In this document: piece by piece, positions 33,875 through 43,249 of the stretch
Layout: each line of letters begins with the position of its first letter
Position numbering within the stretch: position 1 is the first letter of the stretch
From: Pseudobacillus lumedeiriae
Lineage (GTDB): Bacteria > Bacillota > Bacilli > Bacillales > Domibacillaceae
NCBI RefSeq assembly: GCF_044891285.1
Contig: NZ_JAUIYO010000003.1
Span: 124,001 to 188,000 of the forward strand
Direction of reading: 5' to 3'
Length of the DNA: 64,000 bases
Made by a program: the position numbers and the translations under genes
The notes under the pieces: model-generated
Seen by the model: only the letters and a program-made list of their open reading frames with translations
Told to the model about the DNA's origin: nothing
The model's database searches: none

Positions 33875-35517
33875 TCCTTCACCTTCTTATTGGCCATTTG
33901 CAGGACGATAATAGACAGCGCACTAATTGCGATAATGATCAGCGATGAAATCGAGGCTTCATGAATCCGTTCATCTTTCGCAAATTGATACGTCTTTGTC
34001 GACAGTGTTTCAAAGTTAAACGGCCTTAATAATAAAACGAGTGGCAGCTCTTTACATATTTCAACAAATGTTAAAATAAATCCGCTAAAGATGGCCCCTT
34101 TCATTAATGGCAGGTCCACTTTGAAAAAGGTCTTCGTTACACCGCTTCCAAGCATCCGTGACGCTTCTGTATATTTCGTACCTATTTTCTCAAATCCCAC
34201 TTCAATCGCATTATATCCCGTTGCCATAAAGCGAATGACGTAACCGACGATTAACATGATAATCGATAAACTTAAAATGAGCGGTGCATCGTCCATGCCC
34301 ATCATCGCATAAAGCGGGGCAAGCCACTGATCCAGTCCGATAAATACCGCAAGTACCCCAATCGCAATAATCGCTCCAGGGATCGAATACCCCGTCGTTA
34401 CCCATTTCGCTAGAAAATAAGAAAAAGTCGATGGCTTCCGGCACACATTTGCTACAATTACCGCAAAAATAATGATCAGTGCCGTAGAGATAAACGCCAC
34501 ATAAAGCGTTCGATATACAAGCTCAGCGAATGTCTCATTCCATACTGTGTCAAACGTTAAAGCAGCCCACGCAATAAGCTGAACGAACGGAATAAGAAAG
34601 CCTGCTGCAAATATAGCGGCGCAGTAAGCAAAGGCAGCAGCTGCTCCTATGCCTTTCAGTTTCATCGCAGCAAGAGGCCTTGACTTTACCGGCAAGTGAT
34701 ATCGCTGCCGGCTTCTAAGCAGTCTTTCCACAATAAACATAGCTACGACAATGAGCATCAGCCAGGCAGCAAGCCGCATGGCAGTGTTCACATCGTACAT
34801 GCCAAACCACGTTTGAAAAATAGCGGTTGTAATCGTATGAATACCGAAATAGCTCGTTACTCCATAATCACTCAGCACTTCATAGATCACAAGCACGACT
34901 CCCCCTACAACTGCCGGCCGAGAAAGAGGAAGAACGATTTTTATGAAAATAAAAAAGGGTTTTCTTCCGAGCAGTCTAGCATTTTCAAAAAAGGAAGCAC
35001 TTTGATTTTCCAAAAAAGCTCTCGTAATCAAAAACACGTACGGATACAAAAATAGTGTAAAAATAAACACAGCACCGCGCAGCGATGAAATGTTTAACCA
35101 TTCCTGACTCATTTGGTAACCAAATTCATTCCGCAGCGTCGCCTGCACAACTCCCGTATAGCTGAGCATCGTCCGATACGTGTAAGCCGCAATATAAGGC
35201 GGAATGGCCAGCGGCAAAATTAATCCCCACCGAAAAAAACGCTTCAGCGGAAAGTCGTACGCTGTCACAAGCCATGCCAGCGTTACTCCTAAAACCGCTG
35301 TCAGCACGCCCGTTGAAATAACAAGAATCAATGTTTCTTGTACATATGTCCCTAATAAATACTCACGAATATGAAACCAGTTTTCATTCGGTTTAAAAAA
35401 CAAAGAAGAGAATACAAAGAGAATAGGCAACAGTATCACTGTCGCCCCAATTAGACTGATTGCCCACCAGCCGTTCCATTCTTTACGAATCGAACGGCTT
35501 ATCAGTTTCTTTTTCAC
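33871..35517 (-). CDS. ferric iron ABC transporter permease (fused)
   Basis: 548-aa FbpB-type permease formed by two fused permease halves, about 12 TM helices. Each half has an EAA loop: FFENARLLGRKPFFIFIKIVLPLSRPAVVGG (about 178-208) and YTEASRMLGSGVTKTFFKVDLPLMKGA (about 448-475). GTG start two bases after the binding-protein stop. Moves Fe3+ across the membrane with the neighbouring ATPase. Confidence 0.92.
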   Translation of the reverse strand: MKKKLISRSIRKEWNGWWAISLIGATVILLPILFVFSSLFFKPNENWFHIREYLLGTYVQETLILVISTGVLTAVLGVTLAWLVTAYDFPLKRFFRWGLILPLAIPPYIAAYTYRTMLSYTGVVQATLRNEFGYQMSQEWLNISSLRGAVFIFTLFLYPYVFLITRAFLENQSASFFENARLLGRKPFFIFIKIVLPLSRPAVVGGVVLVIYEVLSDYGVTSYFGIHTITTAIFQTWFGMYDVNTAMRLAAWLMLIVVAMFIVERLLRSRQRYHLPVKSRPLAAMKLKGIGAAAAFAYCAAIFAAGFLIPFVQLIAWAALTFDTVWNETFAELVYRTLYVAFISTALIIIFAVIVANVCRKPSTFSYFLAKWVTTGYSIPGAIIAIGVLAVFIGLDQWLAPLYAMMGMDDAPLILSLSIIMLIVGYVIRFMATGYNAIEVGFEKIGTKYTEASRMLGSGVTKTFFKVDLPLMKGAIFSGFILTFVEICKELPLVLLLRPFNFETLSTKTYQFAKDERIHEASISSLIIIAISALSIIVLQMANKKVKE

Positions 35518-35519
35518 TT

Positions 35520-36602
35520 TTACTTCCAGCCCACTTTGTTAAAGATCTCAATTGCTTTTTGGTTGTATTCGCCTAACTTGTCAAAGTTCAGCTCTTGCAT
35601 TTTAAAGTTGCCCCACGACTTGAGCAATTCAGGTTTCTCTGCTTCTTCGTTTACAGGGAATTCATAGTTGTTCGCTGATAGAAATTCCTGCGCCTCTTTG
35701 TCAGTAACATATTCAATTAACTTAGTTGCATTGTTAGGATGTTTGCTGTGCTTTGTTAAACCAATTCCGCTAATATTTACATGTGTGCCATTTGTTTCTT
35801 GGTTCGGGAAGAATACACCAATATTTTCTGCTACTTTCACTTCTTCTGCATCTTCTGAATTCGCCATTAATCCAACATAATACGTATTCATAATCGCTAC
35901 ATCGCCTGTACCTGCCGCAATTGCTTTCGCTTGATCACGATCACCGCCGTCCGGCTGACGAGCAAAGTTTTTCACAATTCCTGCCGCCCATTTTTCTGCT
36001 TCCTTTTCACCATTTAACTCAATGAAAGAAGCAAGGAGCGACTGGTTATACATATTTGTAGAAGAACGGGCAAGTACTTTCCCTTTCCACTTGTCACTTG
36101 TTAAATCTTCATAAGTAGATAAGTCTTCTGGCTTCACTCTGTCTTTCGCATATACGATCACACGTGCTCTCGTAGACATCCCAATCCAGTTGTTATCCGC
36201 ATCACGGAATTTCGCTGGAACGTTTTTCTCAATGACTTCTGATTTAACCGGCTGCAAAATATCATTTTTCTTCGCATTCGCAAGAACGCCGCCGTCTACT
36301 GTCACGAATAAGTCAGCTTCTGTGCTTTTTCCTTCACGCTTTAAACGCTCAATCAGCTCTTCTGCCTCACCTTTTACAACGTTTACTTTGATGCCTGTGT
36401 CCTCTGTAAACTTCTTGTACACTTCATCATCAGCTTCATAATGTCTTGCTGTGTAAACGTTGACAATTTTCTCTTCTTGTTTCTCCGGTGCCGGAGCTGC
36501 TTTTTCCGGTTCCGTCTCTTTCTCATTAGCTCCGCATCCAGCGAGGCCAATCGCAAGTACAGCACTTGCCAGCATAGGTTTAAACAACTTATTGAACTTC
36601 AT
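35520..36602 (-). CDS. ferric iron-binding lipoprotein (FbpA/FutA type)
   Basis: 360-aa substrate-binding lipoprotein: lipobox LAGC with Cys23, then an acidic/Pro linker. The transferrin-like fold starts IVNVYTARHYEADDEVYKKF; tyrosines typical of iron coordination are present (NTYYVGLMANS, about residue 235). AGGAG ribosome site. First gene of a three-gene operon behind a near-perfect Fur box, strongly supporting ferric iron as substrate. Confidence 0.93.
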   Translation of the reverse strand: MKFNKLFKPMLASAVLAIGLAGCGANEKETEPEKAAPAPEKQEEKIVNVYTARHYEADDEVYKKFTEDTGIKVNVVKGEAEELIERLKREGKSTEADLFVTVDGGVLANAKKNDILQPVKSEVIEKNVPAKFRDADNNWIGMSTRARVIVYAKDRVKPEDLSTYEDLTSDKWKGKVLARSSTNMYNQSLLASFIELNGEKEAEKWAAGIVKNFARQPDGGDRDQAKAIAAGTGDVAIMNTYYVGLMANSEDAEEVKVAENIGVFFPNQETNGTHVNISGIGLTKHSKHPNNATKLIEYVTDKEAQEFLSANNYEFPVNEEAEKPELLKSWGNFKMQELNFDKLGEYNQKAIEIFNKVGWK

Positions 36603-36636
36603 TATGTACTCCTGCCTTTTCTTTTTTGTTTGACAA

Positions 36637-36651
36637 TGATAATTGTTATCA
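36637..36651 (-). promoter_or_regulatory. Fur box of the ferric iron ABC operon
   Basis: TGATAATTGTTATCA matches the 7-1-7 consensus TGATAATNATTATCA at all but one position, 35 bp before the start codon. The rest of 36652-36892 shows no gene. Confidence 0.9.
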
Positions 36652-36892
36652 ACTCATACGATTTCATTCTAATTGTAATTATATAAAACGTCAATACAAA
36701 TTTCGGAATTTTTCAAACGCCTTTCCAAAAATGGTTCTCACAAACCTTTCTCCGTTCGGCCGGTAAAATCCATTGTGTGATTAGTATTTCAACAAGATTG
36801 GCGAGTAAATTGACAGATTCGACTTGTATGTCTTAAAAACAGCCGCAAAACTAAAAAGAACCCATCTAACAGATAGGTCCTCATGACATTTA

Positions 36893-37507
36893 TTAATTGT
36901 TAATATATTTCTCGAACACGCTGCCAAAGTCTTTCAAGTGATACTTTTCACGCGCAGATGTCATCCACGTAAAGCCGAAATCTGTTAACTCCCGGTACGT
37001 ATCGCCTAACTTCGTCTCGTCTGTGCGAGAACTTTGCAAAATATTCGCGGCTTTGTCTAAACTTTGCAAAGCGAGATTCATATAAAGCTCATTTTCATGC
37101 GTGACCTCAGCGATACGCAATAACGCTTTATACAAGTCTTTCAACTGTTCAATCTGGTCTTTTCTCACATCAATATCAAACGTTTGGCTGCCTAATTGAA
37201 ATTTAATTTCCACATCCATATCGATTTTGCCCGCTGTCTCCAGAACAACATTAGAAATTTTATATTGGGAATATGGATAGCGCTTCAACGTTCGTTTAGA
37301 AGAAATCGCACTTTCTCCATCCACATGAATCACGGCTAGATTCGTAAAACAATACTCATCCGCTTTCGTCTTGATTAAAAAATAAATTTTCTCATCATCT
37401 TCATGCATAACATAATCATCTGCATCCGTTTTATCATAATCAGCCGGTGAAATAATCGTTCCAATGTCAGATAAACCTAACGCATCAGCAGCAATTTTTT
37501 TAAACAT
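36893..37507 (-). CDS. yvbH: PH-domain protein YvbH
   Basis: 204-aa cytoplasmic protein. The N-terminal ~120 residues form a bacterial PH-like domain (EKIYFLIKTKADEYCFTNLAVIHVDG, KRYPYSQYKISNVVLETAGKIDMDVEIKF). The C-terminal helical segment (about 125-200) contains EKYHLKDFGSVFEKYINN. Length and sequence agree with B. subtilis YvbH. No signal peptide or TM segment. Function unknown. It is divergent from a GntR regulator. Confidence 0.85.
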   Translation of the reverse strand: MFKKIAADALGLSDIGTIISPADYDKTDADDYVMHEDDEKIYFLIKTKADEYCFTNLAVIHVDGESAISSKRTLKRYPYSQYKISNVVLETAGKIDMDVEIKFQLGSQTFDIDVRKDQIEQLKDLYKALLRIAEVTHENELYMNLALQSLDKAANILQSSRTDETKLGDTYRELTDFGFTWMTSAREKYHLKDFGSVFEKYINN

Positions 37508-37635
37508 CCAATCTCCCTCTCCATACGATTTTGCCTTTCTTTCTCCCTAATTTTAACAAGAGCAGTCTCTGAAGCAAACTATTTTTTGAAAATATGTACA
37601 ATACATACATTATATATTTCTATGTACGTCATTTT

Positions 37636-37652
37636 CTTGTATACTATACAAG
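37636..37652 (+). promoter_or_regulatory. GntR-type operator upstream of the GntR gene
   Basis: CTTGTATA-C-TATACAAG is a perfect 17-bp palindrome 37 bp before the GntR start. Its size and symmetry fit FCD-subfamily regulators, so autoregulation is likely. Confidence 0.65.
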
Positions 37653-37688
37653 AATAACATTAGAATTTATGCAGGATGGTGACCTTTC

Positions 37689-38351
37689 ATGCCAATACCT
37701 ACTGATCATTCAAAACCGGTACGGAAGTCCGCAAAAGAGAGTGCTTTCAATCAACTTCAACAATGGATTATTGATGGAACCTTGAAGCCGGGTGAAAAAT
37801 TGAACGACAAAGAGCTTGCTGAGGCATTGGCTGTCAGCAGAACGCCCATCCGGGAATCACTGCAGCTTCTTGAAGCTCAAGGGTTTGTAAAAATGTATCC
37901 AGGTAAATCTACGCAAGTCACAGAAGTAGAAAAGGAATCGTTAATGGAGCTGCTTCCTCCGTTAGCAGCATTACAGGCATTGTCCGCTGAACTCGCCATT
38001 CCTCATCTAACAGATGATGCTATCTCATTGCTCGAACAGACAAATGAGAAATTTGCTGAAGCAATCCGTTCTAAAAATTATTTTTTAGCGCTGAAAACCG
38101 ATGAGGAATTTCATCAAATGATCGTCGCTACAGCCAATAACCCTTATATCCTTAAGATGACGGCTTCTCTGCGCTCACATATCATGCGACTGTTTTTCCA
38201 TCATTCTATTCCCTTAACAGAAGAGTCAATCACTGAACATACGGCGATCATTCAATGTTTAAAAGAAAGAAGAGATACAGACGCTGCTGCTGCTATGAGA
38301 AAAAACTGGCTCCGTGTAATTGAAGAGTTTCGTTCGCTAAAATCGAAATAA
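37689..38351 (+). CDS. GntR-family regulator, FCD domain
   Basis: 220-aa regulator. N-terminal winged helix: ESAFNQLQQWIIDGTLKPGEKLNDKELAEALAVSRTPIRESLQLLEAQGFV (about 14-65). The C-terminal helical FCD domain has likely metal/ligand histidines (EFHQMIVATANNPY, HHSIPLTEESITEHTAII). Proteins of this group respond to carboxylates or sugar acids. No catabolic gene is adjacent on the same strand; BrnQ lies downstream on the other strand. Confidence 0.9.
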   Translation: MPIPTDHSKPVRKSAKESAFNQLQQWIIDGTLKPGEKLNDKELAEALAVSRTPIRESLQLLEAQGFVKMYPGKSTQVTEVEKESLMELLPPLAALQALSAELAIPHLTDDAISLLEQTNEKFAEAIRSKNYFLALKTDEEFHQMIVATANNPYILKMTASLRSHIMRLFFHHSIPLTEESITEHTAIIQCLKERRDTDAAAAMRKNWLRVIEEFRSLKSK

Positions 38352-38356
38352 AGAGG

Positions 38357-38406
38357 CTGATCCAAAAGGTCGTTAACAACGACTTTTTAGGGTGAGTCTT
38401 TTTTCT
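38357..38406 (+). terminator. terminator of the GntR gene
   Basis: AAAAGGTCGTT-aac-AACGACTTTTT core in a longer hairpin, T-run downstream. Sequence nearly the same as the terminator at 4684-4722. Confidence 0.8.
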
Positions 38407-38445
38407 TTCGATTTTTTGACAAAGTTCAAACGAGTATTTTCCACT

Positions 38446-38528
38446 GAGTTGATTGCAGTCGAGCGCACGAAGACTCCTGCAGAGAAAGCGAAGCGCCTGA
38501 AACAGAAATCACCAGACAAGTAAAGAAC
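38446..38528. repeat. family B dispersed element, copy 5 (degenerate)
   Basis: GTTGATTGCAGTCGAGCGC, then GAAGACTCCTGCAGAGAAAGCGAAGCGCCTG, then GAAATCACCAGACAAG. Lies between the GntR and brnQ terminators. Confidence 0.72.
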
Positions 38529-38538
38529 CATATAAAAA

Positions 38539-38579
38539 AGCGGATGCCCCTAAAAGTTATACTTGTGGGGCATCCGCTT
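38539..38579 (-). terminator. terminator of brnQ
   Basis: AAGCGGATGCCCC / GGGGCATCCGCTT arms, TTTTTT following on the minus strand. It lies beyond the family C element. Confidence 0.85.
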
Positions 38580-38600
38580 GTAGACAAAGTCTATACTGAT

Positions 38601-38672
38601 ATTGCAGGCTGATTAAAAACGTTTGTCCTTCTGGACGATGAACGAAGAAAGCGAATGTTTGTCAACAGACTA
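38601..38672 (-). repeat. family C element, internally deleted copy
   Basis: On the minus strand: CTGTTGACAAACATTCGCTTTC at one end and GTTTTTAATCAGCCTG at the other. The full-length relative is at 62722-62862, where the same ends enclose about 75 more bases. Confidence 0.65.
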
Positions 38673-38677
38673 TTTTA

Positions 38678-40039
38678 TTATGCTTCTACGGTAGTAACAA
38701 ATAATCTGCGAACACGGACGATAATGCCAACAATGAGAATGACACCTAAAACTGGAAGAAGCCAGCCGAGACCTTGGTCGTACAACGGCAATGTTTGCTT
38801 ATAAAACGATACAATCGGTTCCATCCAGTTAAAATAGGCGATTCCTACTAAGTCACAAAACGTCTTAAATCCGTCAATGATACTAATCATCAGTGCTACT
38901 ACTGTAGCTGCCACGTATACAACACGCGAATGCTTGAACAGCGGTGACAAAAATGTGAGAACCATTAAAGTGATAGCCGGCGGATAAAGGAGCATTAAGA
39001 CAGGGATTGAATACGTAATAATGTTCGACAATCCGAAGTTGGCGATCACTAATGATAATAATGAAAAGAACACGACGAATTGTTTATAACTTACTTTCGG
39101 CATTAACGTGTGGAAGTATTCACCACAAGCCGTAATCAATCCAATACTCGTCGTTAAACAGGCAAGTATGATAATAACCGATAACATGATCGTCCCAAGG
39201 CTTCCGAAATAATAAGACGCTGCACTGTTAAGAACAGGTCCCCCTGTTTCGAAAATACCGAATTTTTCTGTACTCGTTGCACCTAAATAGGCAATTCCGA
39301 CGTAAATAATAGCAAGAAGCGTAATAGCAACGGCCCCTGATTTGACTGTGGCAGCCAACACTTCCCGTTTAGCCGTTACACCTAACGCACGGACCGCATT
39401 GATAACGATAATTCCGAATACAAGTGAAGCCAAGGCATCCATCGTATTATATCCTTCCAAAAATCCTTTCACGAATGCTCCATTTGCGTATGCGTCCTGA
39501 GGTGCTTCGATCGATCCGATTGGTCTGACAATCACCATCATTAATAATACGAAAAGAAGGACAATCAGCACAGGTGACAAAACCTTCCCGACCCGGTCAA
39601 CGATTTTTGATGGATTTAACGAAAGCCACATCGTCACACCGAAAAACACCAACGTAAAAATGAATAATCCGACTTGTCCAGCACCTTCACCGACAAACGG
39701 CGTGATACCAATATCATATGCAACTGTACCTGTACGCGGAGTTGCAAAAAATGGACCAATCGTTAAATAAAGAAGCGAAGTAAAAATAACAGCATAAGCT
39801 GGATGAATCCGGCTTGCAAGTTCCTGCAAGTTGGAACTTCCTGAAAAGCCCATCGCCAAAATTCCAAGGAACGGCAATCCCACTCCTGTAATTAAAAAGC
39901 CGATCACTGCAGGCCAAACATTTGTACCGGCATTTTGGCCAAGCTGCGCCGGGAAAATTAAATTGCCTGCTCCAAAAAATAAGGCAAATAACATGAACCC
40001 TATCGTGGAGTAAGCTGAAAAAGATAATTTAGACTTCAT
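38678..40039 (-). CDS. brnQ: branched-chain amino acid carrier BrnQ
   Basis: 453-aa LIVCS-family transporter coupling uptake of leucine, isoleucine or valine to Na+ or H+, about 12 TM helices. N-terminal signature FMLFALFFGAGNLIFPAQLGQNAG (about 17-40) and GFLEGYNTMDALASLVFG mid-protein are typical. ATG start behind GGGAGGAC. No T-box or clear CodY site was recognised in the 250-bp upstream region. Confidence 0.93.
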   Translation of the reverse strand: MKSKLSFSAYSTIGFMLFALFFGAGNLIFPAQLGQNAGTNVWPAVIGFLITGVGLPFLGILAMGFSGSSNLQELASRIHPAYAVIFTSLLYLTIGPFFATPRTGTVAYDIGITPFVGEGAGQVGLFIFTLVFFGVTMWLSLNPSKIVDRVGKVLSPVLIVLLFVLLMMVIVRPIGSIEAPQDAYANGAFVKGFLEGYNTMDALASLVFGIIVINAVRALGVTAKREVLAATVKSGAVAITLLAIIYVGIAYLGATSTEKFGIFETGGPVLNSAASYYFGSLGTIMLSVIIILACLTTSIGLITACGEYFHTLMPKVSYKQFVVFFSLLSLVIANFGLSNIITYSIPVLMLLYPPAITLMVLTFLSPLFKHSRVVYVAATVVALMISIIDGFKTFCDLVGIAYFNWMEPIVSFYKQTLPLYDQGLGWLLPVLGVILIVGIIVRVRRLFVTTVEA

Positions 40040-40300
40040 ATAGTCTGTCCTCCCAAGATGTGTCATCTATTGTTCGCTCAATAAAGACCTAATTAAGATG
40101 TATGCAATATATCGCTAGAGCTATATTACTGCTATTAGCATATAGTTTCAATATATTATTGTAAAATATTTTAGATTTTTCAAAAATACAAGAAACATGA
40201 CGAATAAAACAGTAATTCCCCCCTAAACATTTCCTTTTATTACAATTCCCTCACCTGAAAACAAAGGATTGTTTACCATTTATTATTTCACATAAAAAAG

Positions 40301-40334
40301 AACGCAGGATGATATATTAACAGCATCCTACGTT
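40301..40334. terminator. bidirectional hairpin in the brnQ-carD gap
   Basis: AACGCAGGATG / CATCCTACGTT with T-runs on both strands. Probably ends minus-strand transcription coming from carD. The surrounding 40040-40588 stretch shows no other feature. Confidence 0.7.
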
Positions 40335-40588
40335 TTTTTCAAATAGCATTTTTGGTATTTTTTACATTTTTTTCATTTCGCCTTGTACGACTGAAAGATA
40401 GATATTGCTTTTATCATTCCATCCCCATTCTGAAACGCTATTTATAACACAAATCGTTAGATGAGTGGTGGGAATAGTTTTTCAAAAAAAGAGATATGCT
40501 CGAGACGATACATAAACAAAAGCGGAAAAAATAAACATATCGTTGTATTTTTCATTAGAATAGGGATGAACTACAGTCTTTTTGAAAA

Positions 40589-40725
40589 GGTTATTGTTGA
40601 TGAGAGAGGAAGGTACGGGAATCCTGCGGGAAAAGCGTGTCCAAGGGAGACCTCACAGGCGCCATAGCGACGAGGAGGCTTCTGGACCGCCCGCGGTGGA
40701 AATCAACGAGGGAGTTTAACAAAAA
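40589..40725. repeat. family B dispersed element, copy 6 (longest)
   Basis: About 137 bp: TTATTGTTGATGAGAGAGG, GGAATCCTGCGGGAAAAGCG, a GC-rich centre with GAGGAGGCTTCTGGACCG, then GCGGTGGAAATCAACGAG and GTTTAACAAA. This is probably close to the ancestral form, of which the ~75-bp copies are internal-deletion derivatives. Confidence 0.82.
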
Positions 40726-40755
40726 CTTTTAAAAAAGTCATGAGCCCCTTCTCAC

Positions 40756-41229
40756 TTAGCTAATTAACTTTAATAAATCAGATGCCTCTGCCTCGGTAAT
40801 ACCTTTAATGAAAACTAATTCGCTAATTAAAATCTTTTTGGCGTGATCCAACATTTGTTTTTCACTTACATTCAGTGCCTTTTCTTTCCTATAGTACAAT
40901 AGATCACGAACAACTTCCGCCGTACCTTGCATATCGCCCGTCTTCATTTTTTCCGTATTCTTTCTCAGTCGCTCTTTCGATGAAAGCGAACAACTTGACG
41001 CTTCATTATGAAAATTAAACAGTATATTTGCTGCCTCTTTTTTCGTAGTAATGGAACGGATTCGTGAACTGCTGACGGTCTTCATCGGAATCATCACGTC
41101 CATGTTACTTAGAGGAATGGTGATAACACAATATTCCTGGGTTTTCCCTAGGACCTCTCTTTCCTCTATGGCCTCAATAATACCTGCCCCGTACATCGGA
41201 TAAAAAACCTTATCGCCAACCTGATACAA
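40756..41229 (-). CDS. CarD-family transcription regulator
   Basis: 157-aa RNA polymerase-binding regulator. The N-terminal Tudor-like RID (YQVGDKVFYPMYGAGIIEAIEERE, YCVITIPLSNMDVMIPM) resembles CarD/CdnL and TRCF; the C-terminal helical part is about 70-157. The TTG start is chosen because GGAGGTG lies five bases before it; the ATG at 41244 overlaps that ribosome site. It is of the YdeB/CdnL type that stabilises promoter open complexes at rRNA and growth genes. Confidence 0.9.
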   Translation of the reverse strand: MYQVGDKVFYPMYGAGIIEAIEEREVLGKTQEYCVITIPLSNMDVMIPMKTVSSSRIRSITTKKEAANILFNFHNEASSCSLSSKERLRKNTEKMKTGDMQGTAEVVRDLLYYRKEKALNVSEKQMLDHAKKILISELVFIKGITEAEASDLLKLIS

Positions 41230-41438
41230 ACCATCCACCTCCATATTTACTTATATATTATATGTTACCACAACAGATAAATTTAAGCAAAAATTTAAAT
41301 ATACCACTAATAAATTAAATTAGTCAATATATTTTTTGCGTTTTTTTATTTTTTTTAAACATGTAGCGTATGTTAATTCTACAAGCAATAAAAGCTCGCT
41401 GCACATTTCCACAACGTTGCTTAAATAACAAACGGAAA

Positions 41439-41466
41439 GAGCACCCTTCAACGTTACAGGATGCTC
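41439..41466 (-). terminator. terminator of the diguanylate cyclase gene
   Basis: GAGCATCCT / AGGGTGCTC hairpin with CTCTTTCC downstream on the minus strand; moderate quality. The rest of 41230-41438 shows no gene. Confidence 0.55.
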
Positions 41467-41481
41467 CTTCATTGTTCAGCC

Positions 41482-42972
41482 TCATTCTAAAAACCCTTCA
41501 TAAATTTGATATTGATTCTTTCCTTTTTCTTTAGATTGATATAAGGCAATGTCTGCCTTTTTATATAACATATCCAGATCGTCTTTATCATCTGCAAAGG
41601 CAATGCCGATACTCATCGTTACGTCTATTTGATCAGAATCGCCCTTACATCTTATCGAATGATTCATTTTGAATAGCATGGAAGAAGCTTTAGCTAGGAC
41701 CCGTTCTCTTTCAGCATCCGCAAAAATAACAGCGAATTCATCTCCGCCAAGTCTTGCCGACACACTTCCTTTTCTAACACACGACTGAATCATTTGCGCC
41801 ACCATTTTCAGCAGCCGATCCCCCTCATCGTGCCCCATGCGGTCATTCACAAGTTTGAAATTATCCAGATCAATCATCATTAAAGCAGGTTTGCCCGACT
41901 TTCTTTCAACGATAGCTTTTAACGTTTCTTCAAAAGCTGCTCTATTTTTAAGTCCTGTTAGGCTATCATGAAAAGCCAAATACATCGGTCTCGCAACCAG
42001 ACGCGCAATAATAAATGAAAGAATAACAGCTGCCGCCAAAATAAGCAGCGTTTGAACGATAAAGTCCCTTTTATATTCACTTAATAATCGGTTCAATTCA
42101 TTTTTGTTATAAATGATTTCAACCACCCTGTTAGTAGAAATCCCTCTATCTTTAATCGCTTTATAAGGAATATATCGATAATACGCTTCAAACCCTTCCC
42201 ATTTTCCCTCCATTTCTTCCATTTTGTCATCTTTGGCCGCCTGATTGAAAACCTTCCTTCTTTCTGAAGGGATTTCCATGTTCTTTTTATTTACTGGTTG
42301 TTCTCCTAATAAAAACCCTTCCGAATTGTAAATTTGAATTTTATAAATAGAAGGGTATGTACTTTCCAATTCAGCAAGTACCTTTAAAAAGTTAAATTGT
42401 TTAAATATCTCCTCATCATCTAATGAATACCCTAATTCAATTAAATACTTGTGATCTGGAGTAGGAACATAACTGTACTTTTTAATCGCACCGCTTTTTT
42501 GCTGAATGTCCATGCCATCATGAGTAAATTTATTTCCTTTCCGGCGTTGGTCAAGCAAGTTGGAGAACTCCTTACAACAAAGCCGGAAATCAAGCCCAAC
42601 GTCTTCTTGCAGGCTGCTGTGAATGATTCGATTGTATTCATTAATGATGTACACATCCATGCCAAGCTCCTTTTTAAGAGCTTGCAAGTCCCACTCTTCA
42701 ACCTTCGGATTTCTTTCATAAAGGGACACTAGTTTATCGGAGTTCTCTTTCATTTTTAATACGATTTCATTATCAAATAAATAATAGGCTTTATCGATCG
42801 TGTGCAACGACAGTAAAATCATTTCTTCTGTTAATTTCAATTTTTCCTGTTGCTCTTTCATTAGACTTTTCTTTATCTTGACTTGATCAATAAATGATAC
42901 TGTAAACGAAATGAATATAGAAAAAGCAATCATGATCATTGTAAAATACAACCTAAAGTTTTTTATCATCAT
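41482..42972 (-). CDS. membrane diguanylate cyclase
   Basis: About 496 aa. TM1 near the N-terminus (residues about 5-25), an extracellular sensor of roughly 270 residues with predicted helical and mixed segments, TM2 about 300-325, and a C-terminal GGDEF domain. The active site reads RLGGDEFAVIF, so c-di-GMP synthesis is expected. The RxxD inhibitory site five residues upstream is absent (RKGSVSA), suggesting no product inhibition. The start is uncertain; an upstream ATG at 43002 lacks a ribosome site. Confidence 0.9.
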   Translation of the reverse strand: MMIKNFRLYFTMIMIAFSIFISFTVSFIDQVKIKKSLMKEQQEKLKLTEEMILLSLHTIDKAYYLFDNEIVLKMKENSDKLVSLYERNPKVEEWDLQALKKELGMDVYIINEYNRIIHSSLQEDVGLDFRLCCKEFSNLLDQRRKGNKFTHDGMDIQQKSGAIKKYSYVPTPDHKYLIELGYSLDDEEIFKQFNFLKVLAELESTYPSIYKIQIYNSEGFLLGEQPVNKKNMEIPSERRKVFNQAAKDDKMEEMEGKWEGFEAYYRYIPYKAIKDRGISTNRVVEIIYNKNELNRLLSEYKRDFIVQTLLILAAAVILSFIIARLVARPMYLAFHDSLTGLKNRAAFEETLKAIVERKSGKPALMMIDLDNFKLVNDRMGHDEGDRLLKMVAQMIQSCVRKGSVSARLGGDEFAVIFADAERERVLAKASSMLFKMNHSIRCKGDSDQIDVTMSIGIAFADDKDDLDMLYKKADIALYQSKEKGKNQYQIYEGFLE

Positions 42973-43127
42973 CCTCACTCTTTCTTCTTTTTCCACTTTC
43001 ATACAATAAGTCTATTATACTAGTTTAATGTATAGGAAAAAAGAAACAAAAATAAGCGCTGCTGTCGAGGATAGATGTGTTAAGTGAAAATAAAGTTGTT
43101 TAAAATTAAAATGTATTAAGTTGTTCC

Positions 43128-43149
43128 ACAAACGGGCCAGTTTGTTGCA
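43128..43149 (+). repeat. 22-bp direct repeat, arr-distal side
   Basis: ACAAACGGGC-CAGT-TTGTTGCA. It differs from the copy at 43804-43825 at three central positions only. It lies just beyond the arr terminator. Confidence 0.7.
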
Positions 43150-43175
43150 AGGGATAGGGCCGAGACATAGTAAAA

Positions 43176-43220
43176 CAAAACCAAAAATCAATTGTAAACA
43201 CAAATTGATTCTTGGTTTTG
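43176..43220 (-). terminator. terminator of arr
   Basis: CAAAACCAA-x-AATCAATT and its complement give a hairpin of about 18 bp followed by TTTTAC, 30 bp beyond the arr stop. Confidence 0.82.
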
Positions 43221-43249
43221 TTGAGTCACGACTTTATATATTTTAATGA

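Noticed and set aside
40040..40340. T-box or CodY-type leader for brnQ
   Set aside because: No T-box signature (AGGGTGG...), specifier stem or convincing AATTTTCWGAAAATT match; the hairpin at 40301 is better explained as a terminator.
40461..40667. 68-aa ORF upstream of carD
   Set aside because: Its 3' part is the family B repeat and there is no convincing ribosome site.
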